This document shows positions 21,070 through 31,057 of a stretch of DNA of 31,650 bases, piece after piece. The notes below the pieces were generated by a model. It was given only the letters and a program-made list of their open reading frames with translations, had not been told where the DNA came from and did no database searches. The stretch's first letter is position 1. Each line of letters begins with the position of its first letter. Made by a program: the position numbers and the translations under genes. The DNA is from Conidiobolus incongruus B7586 (taxonomy: Eukaryota > Entomophthoromycota > Entomophthoromycetes > Entomophthorales > Conidiobolaceae). Where the stretch lies: NCBI GenBank assembly GCA_000697335.1, contig JNEM01008558.1, forward strand, positions 1 through 31,650, in the 5' to 3' direction.

Positions 21070-22417
21070 ATGTCTTCATTATCAGATCGTCAACATGATG
21101 AATTGCGCAAATCAATTTTAGATTATTTGTATAATAATGGTTTAATGGAATCTTTTGAAGCTCTTCAAAGAGAATCCAATAATGAAGATTTTATCCCTGA
21201 CCCTAAATTGAGATATGCTAATTTGTTGGAAAAGAAGTGGACTTCAGTAATCAGATTACAAAAGAAGGTAATCTTTATTTCTTTTTTTTTTCAAAAAAGG
21301 TTTAAAATTAAAATTGAAATCTAGATTTTAGATTTGGAAAATAAGTTATCAAATATGAGCTTTGAATTGCAAAGTGTTCCTTCTAAGAAGAATATGAATA
21401 ATTCTGACTTGCTTCCAAAAGGTCCTGAAAAATTCACCCTTGTTGGTCATCGTAATCCCGTTACACGTGTTATTTTCCATCCCGTTTTTGCTGTCCTTGC
21501 TACTGCTTCTGAAGATACAACTATTCGAATTTGGGATTATGAAACTGGTCAATATGAGCGCAGCTTAAAGGGACACACTAAAGCAGTTCATGATATAACT
21601 TTCGACCCTAAAGGAAACCTTCTTGTTTCCTGTTCATCTGATCTTAGCATCAAGCTGTGGGATTTAAATAACGATTATCAATGCACTAAGACTTTGCATG
21701 GCCATGATCATACCATTTCATCTGTCAAATTCTTACCTTCTGGTGATAAAATTATCTCTGCTTCACGTGATAAAACCATTAAGATATGGGAAGTGTCTTC
21801 AGGATATTGTATTAAGACTTTGGTGGGACATAATGATTGGGTAAGAAAGGCTGTTGTATCTGAAGATGGAAAGTACATCGTTTCTTGTTCGAATGATCAA
21901 GTAAGTATTATATTTATGAATTTATAACTTTTCTAATTATTTGTAGTCTGTTAGAATTTGGGATTTAGCAAGTGGTGAATGTAAAACTGATATTAGAGGC
22001 CATGAAAACGTTGTTGAAACTGTTATTTTTGTTCCTGTCCAAGCTTACCCACATATTTATACACTCACTGGAATTAAACCACCCACAAAAGAAGCTGCTT
22101 CGACACCTGGTCAATTCATATTATCTGGATCTCGTGATAAAACTATTAAGCTTTGGGACTTTTCTGGCCATTTACTTCACACATTTATTGGACATGACAA
22201 TTGGGTTAGAGAATTATTAATTCATCCCAATGGTAAGTATATGTTAAGTTGCTCAGACGACAAAACGATCAGAACGTGGGAATTGTCTACTGGTCGCTGC
22301 AATAGAAATTTCGAAGGTCACGAACATTTTATCACCAGTATAGCTTTCAACCAAAATGCACCCTTCGTAGCATCAGGTAGTACGGATCAATCCGCTAAAA
22401 TTTGGGAATGTCGATAA
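21070..22417 (+). CDS. PAC1: LIS1/PAC1/NudF dynein regulator
   Basis: Binds cytoplasmic dynein with NudE/Ndl1 and is needed for nuclear migration and spindle positioning along microtubules. Three exons: 21070-21267, 21325-21900 and 21947-22417 (introns 57 and 46 nt; GTAATC...TCTAG and GTAAGT...TGTAG), 414 residues, the normal LIS1 length. Residues 7-40 form the LisH dimerisation motif (LRKSILDYLYNNGLMESFEA). A short coiled coil crosses the first junction (IRLQKK|ILDLENKLSN), which confirms the splice. Seven WD40 repeats then fill about 107-414, each ending in a W-D, W-E or I-W type dipeptide (IRIWDY, IKLWDL, IKIWEV, VRIWDL, IKLWDF, IRTWEL, AKIWEC). The second junction falls inside repeat 4 (SCSNDQ|SVRIWD). 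The fifth repeat carries the extra loop (ltgIKPPTKEAASTPG) usual in fungal LIS1. No anomalies. Confidence 0.97.
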
Positions 22418-23168
22418 ATTGATCATTAATACCCAGAAGAATTGCACAACTGTCAATTTTTTAAACAATATTCTTTAATGTAAATAATACGTTTCAATAT
22501 TCCTTCCAGATTTCTTAGCATCGATAAGAGAGAGCTCGCTCTCTCAATTAAAATATATCCCTTCTTTTATTAAAACACACTTCAAGTATTTACTAATCGT
22601 TCTCTATTAATATCTATGGAGAATTTCTATTTTATTTCATTTTTTGTGCTATAACCCTGTTAGATTGAGAAATAACCAAATAATCATTTCTTTATTGAAG
22701 TATATTATATTATTGGATATATTTTTTCTATTGAATTTATAATGTTCTATATTTATTAAAATTTTTGCAGAAAATATTATAATACTTCGACATGATGACA
22801 TTACTCATTTCTATACAATAGTAAATATATGAAAAATAATTCACAATATTTCAAACAATATTTTCATTTTTAAAAAATTAAAATTTGGTGCTCAGTTTCA
22901 TATTATAATAATCAATATGCCATTCAATTTTTTATCAGCTAATTAAATATTGAAGAGGTTTGTCAATTCAATCATCTATAATACCACACTATCAAATTTC
23001 AAAGATTATATTTTATTTTATTGAAAAATGGAATTTTGTTAATCCCATTAATTTTAAAAATTCACTAAAATTCTATTTAAGATGAAATTTGAATGAAGTC
23101 ATTCAAAATAATATATATTTTATTATTTTACTTATTAATATTATTATAATATATAAATTTTTAAAATA
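22418..23168. other. Intergenic, LIS1 to PUS7
   Basis: 750 bp of AT-rich sequence; no gene seen. Holds the LIS1 3' UTR with its hairpin and the PUS7 promoter, in which no clear TATA box stands out. Confidence 0.5.
22526..22545. other. Perfect hairpin in the LIS1 3' region
   Basis: GAGAGAGC-TC-GCTCTCTC at 22528-22545 is a GC-rich 8-bp inverted repeat (7 bp with a four-base loop when folded), about 110 bp after the LIS1 stop and followed by AT-rich sequence. It may be part of the 3' UTR or mark RNA 3' processing. Confidence 0.5.
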
Positions 23169-25707
23169 ATGGAAGAAAATAATAGCAATATAGAAATTCA
23201 ACTAAATCAAGATCAAATCATTAGAAATAGTAATAATAATAATAATAATAATACTAAACCTTTAGAAAATACCAATGACCAAACTGAGGATCTACCCACT
23301 GGCAAAAAGTTAAAATTAAATAACTCCGACTCTGTGGAGACCAAGGTGTTTCAAATATCAGAAGAACAGAGAGCCAACTTTGATAAAATTATCAATTTTA
23401 ATAATGAAGAAAATTGTGGTATTACTGCTTATGTTCATCCCGAACGTTTGGGTTTTGTTGGGATTATTAAAAATAGGTAAATTTGAATGAAATTTTAATA
23501 GAATCAAAGTAATTCATTGAGATGATGATGATTTAGATATTGTGATTTCCTAGTTAATGAAATTGATCCTAGTGGCCAAGTAGTCCATTTGACTGAAATT
23601 CCCAAAGTTGAAAATAAAGAGACAAAATCTGATAACGATACTGAAGCTAAAGTTGAACAAGAAACAGAAATTAAAACTGAGGGTAGTGAACCTAATCCAG
23701 AAAAACAACCCGAAGAGGCCAAACCCGAGTCCAATGAAGAAATTGACGAAAGTGATTATGAAGGATTAGTTGACTTATTCAACTCTGTAGAAGGCCCTCA
23801 ACAATTAAACGAAGTTGAAAGGGATCAACTTATCAGTGATTTAAAATCTTTATTAATTACTAAAGATAAATCAATCGTCAAATCCAAAGTAATTACATCA
23901 TATCATTTAGTATTTAGCATTTATCATTCTAATTTTCTCTTAAATAGGCTATCGCCAACAAAGAATTAAGAACGCAAATTCATATTTATGTTAAACAACA
24001 TTTCAAAGGATCGTTCTATACTACTACCAATACTGAAGATTCTTCCATTAACTTTAGTCATAAGAATAAATCCAATCAAGGTATTATTCAATTCATTGAA
24101 TAATCTTATAAAATCTAATTCAATTTTGTAGATACTAGATCCAATAATAATAATAGAAATCGTAATAAAAGATCCCAGAGAGATTCGAACAATGATGATG
24201 CCAAATCTGATTATCTTCATTTCAGTTTATATAAAGAGAATAGAGAAACTAACGACTTAATCGGATTTATTTCTAGAACCATTAGGTACATCTAAAACCA
24301 TTTCAATTATTTTCTTATTATTAATAATTTGATAGAGTTCCATCCAAAAACTTTACTTTTGCTGGTACCAAAGATCGTCGAGGTATTACCGTTCAAAGAA
24401 TCTCGGCATTTAAAACCAATCTTAAAAAGCTACAGGGTGTCAATAGTGTGATTAAGAATGCTGCTTTGGGCAATTTCAAGTAATTCGTTGTATATAATCA
24501 TTAAATAATTTTTATTAATATACCATTTAGATATGAAAACAATCCTCTAAGACTTGGTGATCTTAAAGGAAATCAATTTACTTTGGTTATTAGGTAATTA
24601 AAGAATTTTTATAAATGTAATTATAAGTATTAATTGATGATAGAAATGTCATGTTAAAAGATACTGACAATCAATCACAATCTCTTGATGAAACTATTAA
24701 CAAAATTGAAGAAAATTTAAAACTCTTTAAACAAGATCCATTAGCTATCAACTATTTTGGCATGCAACGATTTGGTACAACTGCCATTCCTACTTATGTT
24801 GTTGGATCCGCACTATTGAACACGGACTGGAAACGTGCTGTCGAATTAATCTTAGATCCAAGGGAAGGCCAGCATTCTAGCGAAATTGACGCACGTAACA
24901 AATGGCGAGAAAATCCCAAAGAAGCTTTAAAACTCTTCCCAAAGTGGTGTGTTGCTGAACGTGCTTTACTTGCCTTTTTCGAGAAATCCAATAACCAAAT
25001 TACCAACTATTGCGGTGCATTAATGACACTTCCCAGAAATTTAAGATCGATGTATCTTCACTCCTATCAAAGTTATATTTGGAATCATATGGTTAATTTT
25101 AGAGTTGAAAAATTTGGCACCAATCCAGTTATTGGAGACTTGGTTCAAACTGATCCATTAAAAGATCCAATCTTGATCACTGAAGAATCTCAGCTCAGTT
25201 CATACACTTTGAAAGATGTGGTATTGCCATTACCAGGCCATCAGGTACAATACCCTAAAGTACCTGGTCTCTATGAAGCTTATGTTGAAAAAATGGCTCT
25301 AGATGGATTAGACCCATCCAATATGAGTCGCAATCAACGCGAATTCTCATTACCTGGAGATTATCGTCCCATAGTCATCTCAGCAAGAAATTTTGATTAC
25401 GAAATATTCAAATATAAAGACGAAACAATTCCTTTAGTCTTGACGGATTTAGATAAATTGAATCATAAACCTCAACCCGAATCCATGCAAGGTAAATTAT
25501 CATAGCTATTGATCCTAAATGAATTATCACTAATTAAAAAATTTAGATGGTGACAAATTAGCCATTAAAATGAGCTTTGAATTAAATTCTTCGGGATATG
25601 CTACCATGATATTACGTGAAATTATGAAAATTAGAACAGAGAGTGCTTTCCAAGCCTCTATTATCAAAACTACCATTAATAATGATAATATCAGTTCTAA
25701 AGAATAA
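23169..25707 (+). CDS. PUS7: Pseudouridine synthase PUS7 (TruD family)
   Basis: Nuclear enzyme that isomerises uridine to pseudouridine; yeast Pus7 acts on U2 snRNA U35, 5S rRNA U50, tRNA U13 and pre-tRNA-Tyr U35, and on many mRNAs. Eight exons: 23169-23476, 23537-23888, 23948-24080, 24132-24285, 24336-24479, 24531-24593, 24644-25491 and 25547-25707, with seven introns of 50-60 nt. All junctions keep frame, giving 720 residues against 676 in yeast. FAGTKDRRGITVQ holds the catalytic Asp329. Other family marks: GFVGIIKNR|YCDFLVNEI across the first junction, YLHFSLYKENRETNDLIGFI, NYFGMQRFGT, LHSYQSYIWN, DVVLPLPG and LPGDYRP, then the C-terminal strand FELNSSGYATMILREIMK. The start is followed by an Asn/Gln-rich low-complexity segment (a (TAA)n-like AAT run at about 23229) and an acidic E/K-rich insert at about 128-170 that explain the extra length. 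The 3' end faces the EH-domain gene, with 104 bp between stop codons. Confidence 0.95.
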
Positions 25708-25811
25708 TAATAATATAAACGATTATATTTTCCAATTATAGACATTTAATCCTTATCATATAATTTAATAAAATCATCCAATTAAATGAATTTTATTATC
25801 GAATAAATAAA

Positions 25812-27106
25812 TTATAAATTTTGTGGAATTTCATAACCTTGCAATCGACGATCGATTAAATATAGCATAATACAAAATTCTTTTAGATCCAATTGTCCAT
25901 CTTTGTTCATATCTACCAAATCCCTACAGTCAAATTAATATTATATTTAATAAATGCAATCAATAATACTTACCAAATATTGGCTAATGTATCACAATCT
26001 AATCGACTTCTTATCATTATATTACGTGCTTCAGGACCTAAAAATTATTGAATATACTATATTATATCATATAACAATTATATATTTTACCCCAAATAAA
26101 TCCTTCTAATTCGGTGTCCAACTCTTGAAATAGTTTTTGATATCTCATCTTATTATTCGTAGGAATTTTATCGTACCATATATCGATTAATTTGGGCTGA
26201 GGTGATTGCAAAGGTGTGAGTATAGTAGGTTGCACTGGCAAAGTTGATCTTCTGGGCGGCAATTTTGGGGGATCTTGATGAGAAGTAGAACTAGATGAAC
26301 TACTGGAAAAAGGATCTTCAATAATGATTAAATTTTTGAATTTTGAGTCATTTGTCGTCAATTTTTACCTTTCAAATCTGTAAATAAGTGATCCAATTGT
26401 CCCGGCTCTCCCACCGTCATAGAATCATTCCTGCGTTCTGGTAGTCTTGGAGGTTCGTCACTTATTTTTAATTTCTAACAAAAATTAAATACCTTAAATT
26501 TTTTGAAATTTAGAAAATGGGTTTTACCTCGTGTAAAGGTGATTGAATCTGTTTTTTAGTTTCATTCAAAGTAACTGACCTCTCAATGGATTTAGGACTT
26601 GAATTTTTTTTTAAATGTGGATAGTTATTGATTAATGATTTGGTAGGTGCATCATATTCTGATTTGTGTAATGTTTCGTCATTCATTGGACTGTTACACT
26701 TCTTTATTGAAAGTTGGGAAGAGTTATTCTTTTCTATGTCTGCCTTCAATAATTTTTCTTCATTAATTGGGCTATTACTACTCTTTCTTATTGAAGGTTG
26801 TGGGGATTTTAACTGAGATTTTAAGGATGCTAAATCAGGTTTATTGGTTGGTATCGGAGGTGGTTTTGATTTGTGTTTGTGTTTAGAAGGTATTGGTGGT
26901 GGCATATTTGTTTTAACAGGATTAGTATTAATATTATTAACAGCACTAGTGGCTATAGTAGGTGTTTTGGATTCAAATCGACCTTTAAGATCCCTAACAC
27001 TCAATATATTCTTTTCATCCTTATTACTATTAATATGATTGTTATTAGGATTATTTTCGAATAATTTTTTAATATCTTTAATACTTTTGAATTCTTCAGT
27101 TTCCAT
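25812..27106 (-). CDS. EH-domain protein of the IRS4/TAX4 type
   Basis: IRS4/TAX4 proteins bind NPF motifs through a C-terminal EH domain and in yeast help control PI(4,5)P2 levels, the cell-integrity pathway and autophagy. Five exons read on the minus strand: 27106-26528, 26474-26369, 26315-26091, 26037-25974 and 25923-25812 (introns 50-53 nt), 361 residues. The first 285 residues are low-complexity and probably disordered, with proline-rich SH3-ligand-like blocks (MPPPIPSKHK, KPPPIPTNKP, PPKLPPRRSTLP). Residues about 286-357 are the EH domain: YQKLFQELDTELEGFIWGPEAR, then NIWDLVDMNKDGQLDLKEF with a canonical EF-hand loop D329-E340 and the conserved Trp325 expected in the NPF pocket, then LYLIDRRLQGYEIP. 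Placing one EH domain at the very C terminus distinguishes this type from Eps15/Ede1 and Pan1, which carry them at the N terminus. Short internal repeats are described under findings. Shares a 104-bp convergent spacer with PUS7. Confidence 0.85.
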
Positions 27107-27373
27107 TTTTATTATGATTATTTATATATTCAAAGTTTTTATAAAACAAAAGTCTGATTCGATTAAAATTAAATTTTAGTTAATATAATCGTTTATTTTT
27201 GGTAAATATTAATTGGTTGGATTGTCCTTTAAATTTAAATTGATTTTACAATACTTATCATTATTTTGCAAATTCCAATTTCAGATTTATCGTTTAATAT
27301 TGGTCTCAGATTTGATAAATTAAAAAAAGAAAAGTTTATTTTTTAAATCCATTAATGATAGTGGTAATAACAA

Positions 27374-28137
27374 CTATAAACAAATTTGAAATCTTATAAT
27401 GTCTCTATTCTCATCCATAAAATGCTTTCGAATAGCCCCAAGACATAAGTATTCAACTCTAGATTTGAAGGCAAATATGTAGGGTTTAATGATATAGCAA
27501 TATTCTACAAGTCCATAGAATTCTATAACCAACAAAAAGATATCTAATGTACTGAAAAATGCTAGTGTAACTAGTAATTTAATTAGATTTTTCTTGCCTT
27601 TCAATCTATTACCTTCAACTTGTTGAATTTTTTGATGGATTTTGTAGATTACATAAAAATTGATAGATAATTCGAATATTATACTATAGGTGGCAATTAA
27701 TTGTTCTGATAGTTTAACTTGAAATTGGTGGGTTTAATATTTAAAAAAAGATCCCAAACAAAATAAACTGTAAAGAATATTTGACCGAGTAGTACCATTC
27801 CGTTATAACTAAGTACGATCCCAATAAGAGTTTTTTTACTAGAAAATACAGAAGTCTGTCTTATTAACATCAAAATAAAACTATTAATATAAATCATCCA
27901 ATTGATACAAGCTGGCAGGTAATACTTCCAAATATCTTCTTCGCGCACTGGCGATAATTGAGGAAATGAAATCAAGATAAGTTCGCAGGTAGCTCCAAAT
28001 AAGCTTAGCCAATGCAGCAGCCAACTCCAAATATCCTCAATGATCATTCCCAACATCATAAACATCAAAATTTCGTCAACTACAATAAACGCTACTAGAG
28101 ATAGCATAATACAGTGGGCAAATGGTAACAAATTCAT
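27374..28137 (-). CDS. Seven-helix receptor-like membrane protein, frame interrupted
   Basis: First frame begins at the ATG at 28137 (upstream codons open only with GTG and are closed by a TGA). It encodes hydrophobic segments: LPFAHCIMLSLVAFIVV...MMLGMII, SWLLHWLSLFGATCELILI, YLPACINWMIYINSFILMLI, and TLIGIVLSYNGMVLLGQIFFTVYFVW, then stops at about 27697. The frame open through 27374-27715 carries on with LSEQLIATYSIIFELSINFYVIYKI, a basic loop (KIHQKIQQVEGNRLKGKKN), LIKLLVTLAFFSTLDIFLLVIEFYGLV and a weaker seventh helix, ending at 27374. Together: about seven helices with a basic third cytoplasmic loop, as in family-A-like GPCRs. The two frames change near 27700-27735. A 68-nt intron (GTCAAA...TTTCAAG) could bridge them but would delete half of helix 4; a one-base indel fits the topology better. 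So this is a gene with an unusual intron, a sequencing error, or a recent pseudogene. Ligand unknown. Confidence 0.55.
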
Positions 28138-29446
28138 TGTTTGCGGTAAATACACAACTCATCAATAAAGATACTTTCTTTCATTTTTTGAAAATATTCT
28201 CTCAAATTACTGAGATTTTAAACTAAAATGTAGTGTTTTTAGAGTGAGATTCGAATAAGGCAAAATCCAATCCGATTTCTTCATTCTGGAAATCATGAAA
28301 AAGATTTTATTTTAGACCTCTCTATGGTTTTGAAAATGGCAAATCACCGTAAGTGTACGTGCATAAAAGAGTCATTTTCATACATAATTTCTTTGTGAGA
28401 AGGTCGACTTTGCATTCGTTTTGTTATACATGCTAGTTTGAATCATTTTTAATTTGATTGTAAAATATTATTTTAAGGAACTGCCCTCATCTAAAATTAT
28501 AAATTAAATTATTTGAAAATATATTGATTCATCAAATCCAATTAATTATAATATAAATGACAGTGGTACTAATATTGTTAATTTGATGTTTTTAAAAATA
28601 ACATCAAAGAAATAAATAAAATTGATTTAATACTGTTGAAAACTGAAAAATCTTAACCAATTGAGATTCAATAAATCAGGTACTTATGACAAAAATTTTC
28701 AATAATAATATTTCAGTCAATGAAGCATTTGCATGTTTATCCATTAGACCAACATATGTTAATTGTTTATATTTATCCAATAGTTAAAACTTATACAATT
28801 GTTATTAACTATTCTACCAATTTCAACCTTTCAATTCCAATATTTAAAAGTTTGTATTTGGTGATTAACATATCTTATTAAAAAAGATTTAATGTGAGCT
28901 ACTCTTTAAATTCAATATTTAAACCATAAAATTCAAACTTGATATGCTGTATGACATTTGATTATTATTCTATATTGATAAGTATATAAGTATACAAACT
29001 TGTTTTCATTCAATATTTGTGAATTGAACTTATTGCTTCAAGTTGCAACATCTTTGAAATTTGAATTAAATTGAACAATTTTCAAAAAGACAAGATTAGT
29101 CAATTGGTAGATTAATAGTTTTCAGTGAATTATAATTTCAGTTTATTTATTTATAATTGTTAATGGGCAATTGATTAATTTGCAATCTGTATATTAATTT
29201 ATAAATATAATAAATGAATTATCAAAAAATTTTTAAAAAATCAACTCAAATACTAGTATAAATAGAATTATTATTTTAAGTATATTTATATGGATCTAAA
29301 TTATTGAAATTTGAAGTAAATTAAAATTTTTTAATTTCTTGCAACTAAATATCAAATTAAAAGTTTTTATTGATTAATCCATAAGATAATCGCTGAAAAC
29401 ATTGGTTATGTAAATATTTTCTGAGTAAAAAGAAAGTCAATTTAAC
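28138..29446. other. Intergenic, upstream of the receptor-like gene
   Basis: About 1.3 kb. The stretch 28160-28460 is less AT-rich and may hold the receptor-like gene's promoter; a consensus splice donor (GTAAGT, 28349) has no exon to serve. The remainder is AT-rich with nothing recognised. Confidence 0.5.
29427..29431 (-). terminator. Pol III terminator of tRNA-Arg
   Basis: Five consecutive T on the minus strand, 15 bases beyond the tRNA 3' end. Confidence 0.7.
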
Positions 29447-29518
29447 ACCCCTACTGGGGATCGAACCCAGAATCCCCGGATTAGAAGTCCGATGCCTTAT
29501 CCATTGGGCCATAGGGGC
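29447..29518 (-). tRNA. tRNA-Arg (anticodon TCT)
   Basis: Reads on the minus strand as a 72-nt cloverleaf. Acceptor GCCCCTA pairs with TAGGGGT (one G-U). The D arm region is TGGCCCAATGGATAAGGCA. The anticodon arm CGGACTTCTAATCCG gives anticodon TCT, decoding AGA, a main Arg codon of AT-rich genes. T arm CTGGG-TTCGATC-CCCAG. No intron, no encoded CCA. A run of five T follows on the same strand. Confidence 0.95.
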
Positions 29519-29823
29519 TTATTACACACCATTTCATTCAAAATTTGTAAAAAATATTCCAAAACAGTTAACAATTAATATAAATTATAATAAAGGTTAA
29601 CTTCTTATTCTAATCACACGATTAATACAATACAAATTATCTTGATTTTCAATTTTAATATTTAATTTTATTAAAAATTATTCTCATAAAATTTATCAAA
29701 TTTAAAATTTTAATTCAAAAATATTTATGTTTTAATAAATTTATAAAATTAGAATATTATTTCTCAAAATAAAAATAAATCATAATTTCATAGTCTCTAT
29801 AATATATATTTTAACCACTTTAT

Positions 29824-29860
<37 letters not shown>

Positions 29861-30347
29861 CAATGTTTGAATCAACTAAATTATCAATATCAATTTACAT
29901 TTTATACTAAAATTATTGAATTTGAAAATTTGTTATCCATGTAATGTTCTAAAAGTAATCAATCAGAACTATCTGAGTAATACGTGAAATTTAAACAAAT
30001 AATATAAAATATAATATATAAAAATAAATTATCAATTTTAAAACAATATACACTCAAACATAATCGTTTATGATAATTATTATATATTTTCAATTATACC
30101 CAAATTGCACTAATTTCAATACTAGTGTTAAAAATTGAGTAAATAGTGTCAAATCAATTAATTATATACTATATTCCCATAAAATTATAATTAGTGGATT
30201 CTATCTAAAAACTATCTCAGGACTTTTTCTCTTGGATAATACAAACCTTCAAATCAACCAACTTATTTTGTATTTCCATTTTAAATTATTTTGAATTAAC
30301 CAATACTATTAATTAATATATTAAGCATATAATTTAGTGGATTGAGA
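29519..30347. other. AT-rich intergenic with (AT)16 microsatellite
   Basis: No gene recognised; carries the (AT)16 tract at 29826-29857 and the promoter of the next gene. Confidence 0.55.
29826..29857. repeat. (AT)16 microsatellite
   Basis: Longest dinucleotide run of the window, perfect over 32 bases. Confidence 0.9.
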
Positions 30348-31057
30348 ATGGTTGAGTATAAATTAAGTGAAATTCCCTTTGACAAGGATATGCCAAAAGA
30401 GCTGGAAAAAAACGAAGAAATCACTATGATTGCCACAGCTAAGGAGCTGCAGGAGGAGGAATACAGATATGTCCCCAGTCATTTCGGAGATATTATGTCT
30501 CAAAGTGATACCACTACAATTTTAGAAGGCAAATTTTCTCCCATTGAAAGGATATTTTTATCCGCTAATGGCAATTTACAGAGACTTTTAAGGTAATTAT
30601 ATTATATCTATCATTGGATTATTATTGATTAATTATATTTAAGTGCTTTTTATAACCAAAAAATATATATTGAATTTGTCAAAAATATTGAGAAATCTAA
30701 TTCATCACAATCCAATAAAATATACGATCGCGAAGTGAATTTATGCTGTCAGAATGAAGTAATATATTATTGAATATTGATTCAACATACACTGATCCTG
30801 TTATTTAGATAATCTGCAATGCTATCAGTACCATCACAGTAACAGATCCCAATATTGTCGAACTGATCGAATCGGGGCAGGTCGGAATTGGTCAAGTATT
30901 CCGATATCTGAGTATATTACCCGAATTTCAATTAATATGGATAAAACGCAAAATTCAAACAGGTCAGTTAATTCGACAATATACCCTATCCATACCAGGG
31001 TTTACATGTCTAATTACCGAAAGTTTTCATCCTGATTTCCTGAATCTAAAATTTTAA
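30348..31057 (+). CDS. Chorismate-lyase-fold protein (UbiC / DUF98-like)
   Basis: Three exons, 30348-30592, 30644-30758 and 30809-31057, with 51- and 50-nt introns (GTAATT...TTAAG, GTAATA...TTTAG), give 202 residues. ATG at 30348 is chosen because the codons before it offer only TTG. FSPIERIFLSANGNLQRLL|SAFYNQKIYIEF (about 63-93) follows the start of the UbiC-like family (SP.+RILL..DG...RLLEA). DREVNL (110-115, Arg111) and GQVGIGQVFRYL (143-154) match the WLREV.L and PLG+.LF elements. RQYTLSIPGFTCLITESF (176-193) matches the C-terminal RR.RL...G.PLL.TE.F of UbiC; Glu191 sits where UbiC has its catalytic glutamate and Arg111 where it has its product-binding arginine. Bacterial UbiC and Rv2949c convert chorismate to 4-hydroxybenzoate and pyruvate. 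Whether this fungal protein is a lyase is unknown: the match rests on sparse motifs and Gly-Gln replaces the usual Gly-Arg at 148-149. No targeting peptide is evident. Confidence 0.65.

Noticed and set aside
28340-28440. ATGGCAAATCACC followed by a consensus GTAAGT donor
   Set aside because: No downstream exon keeps an open frame, so no gene can be supported.
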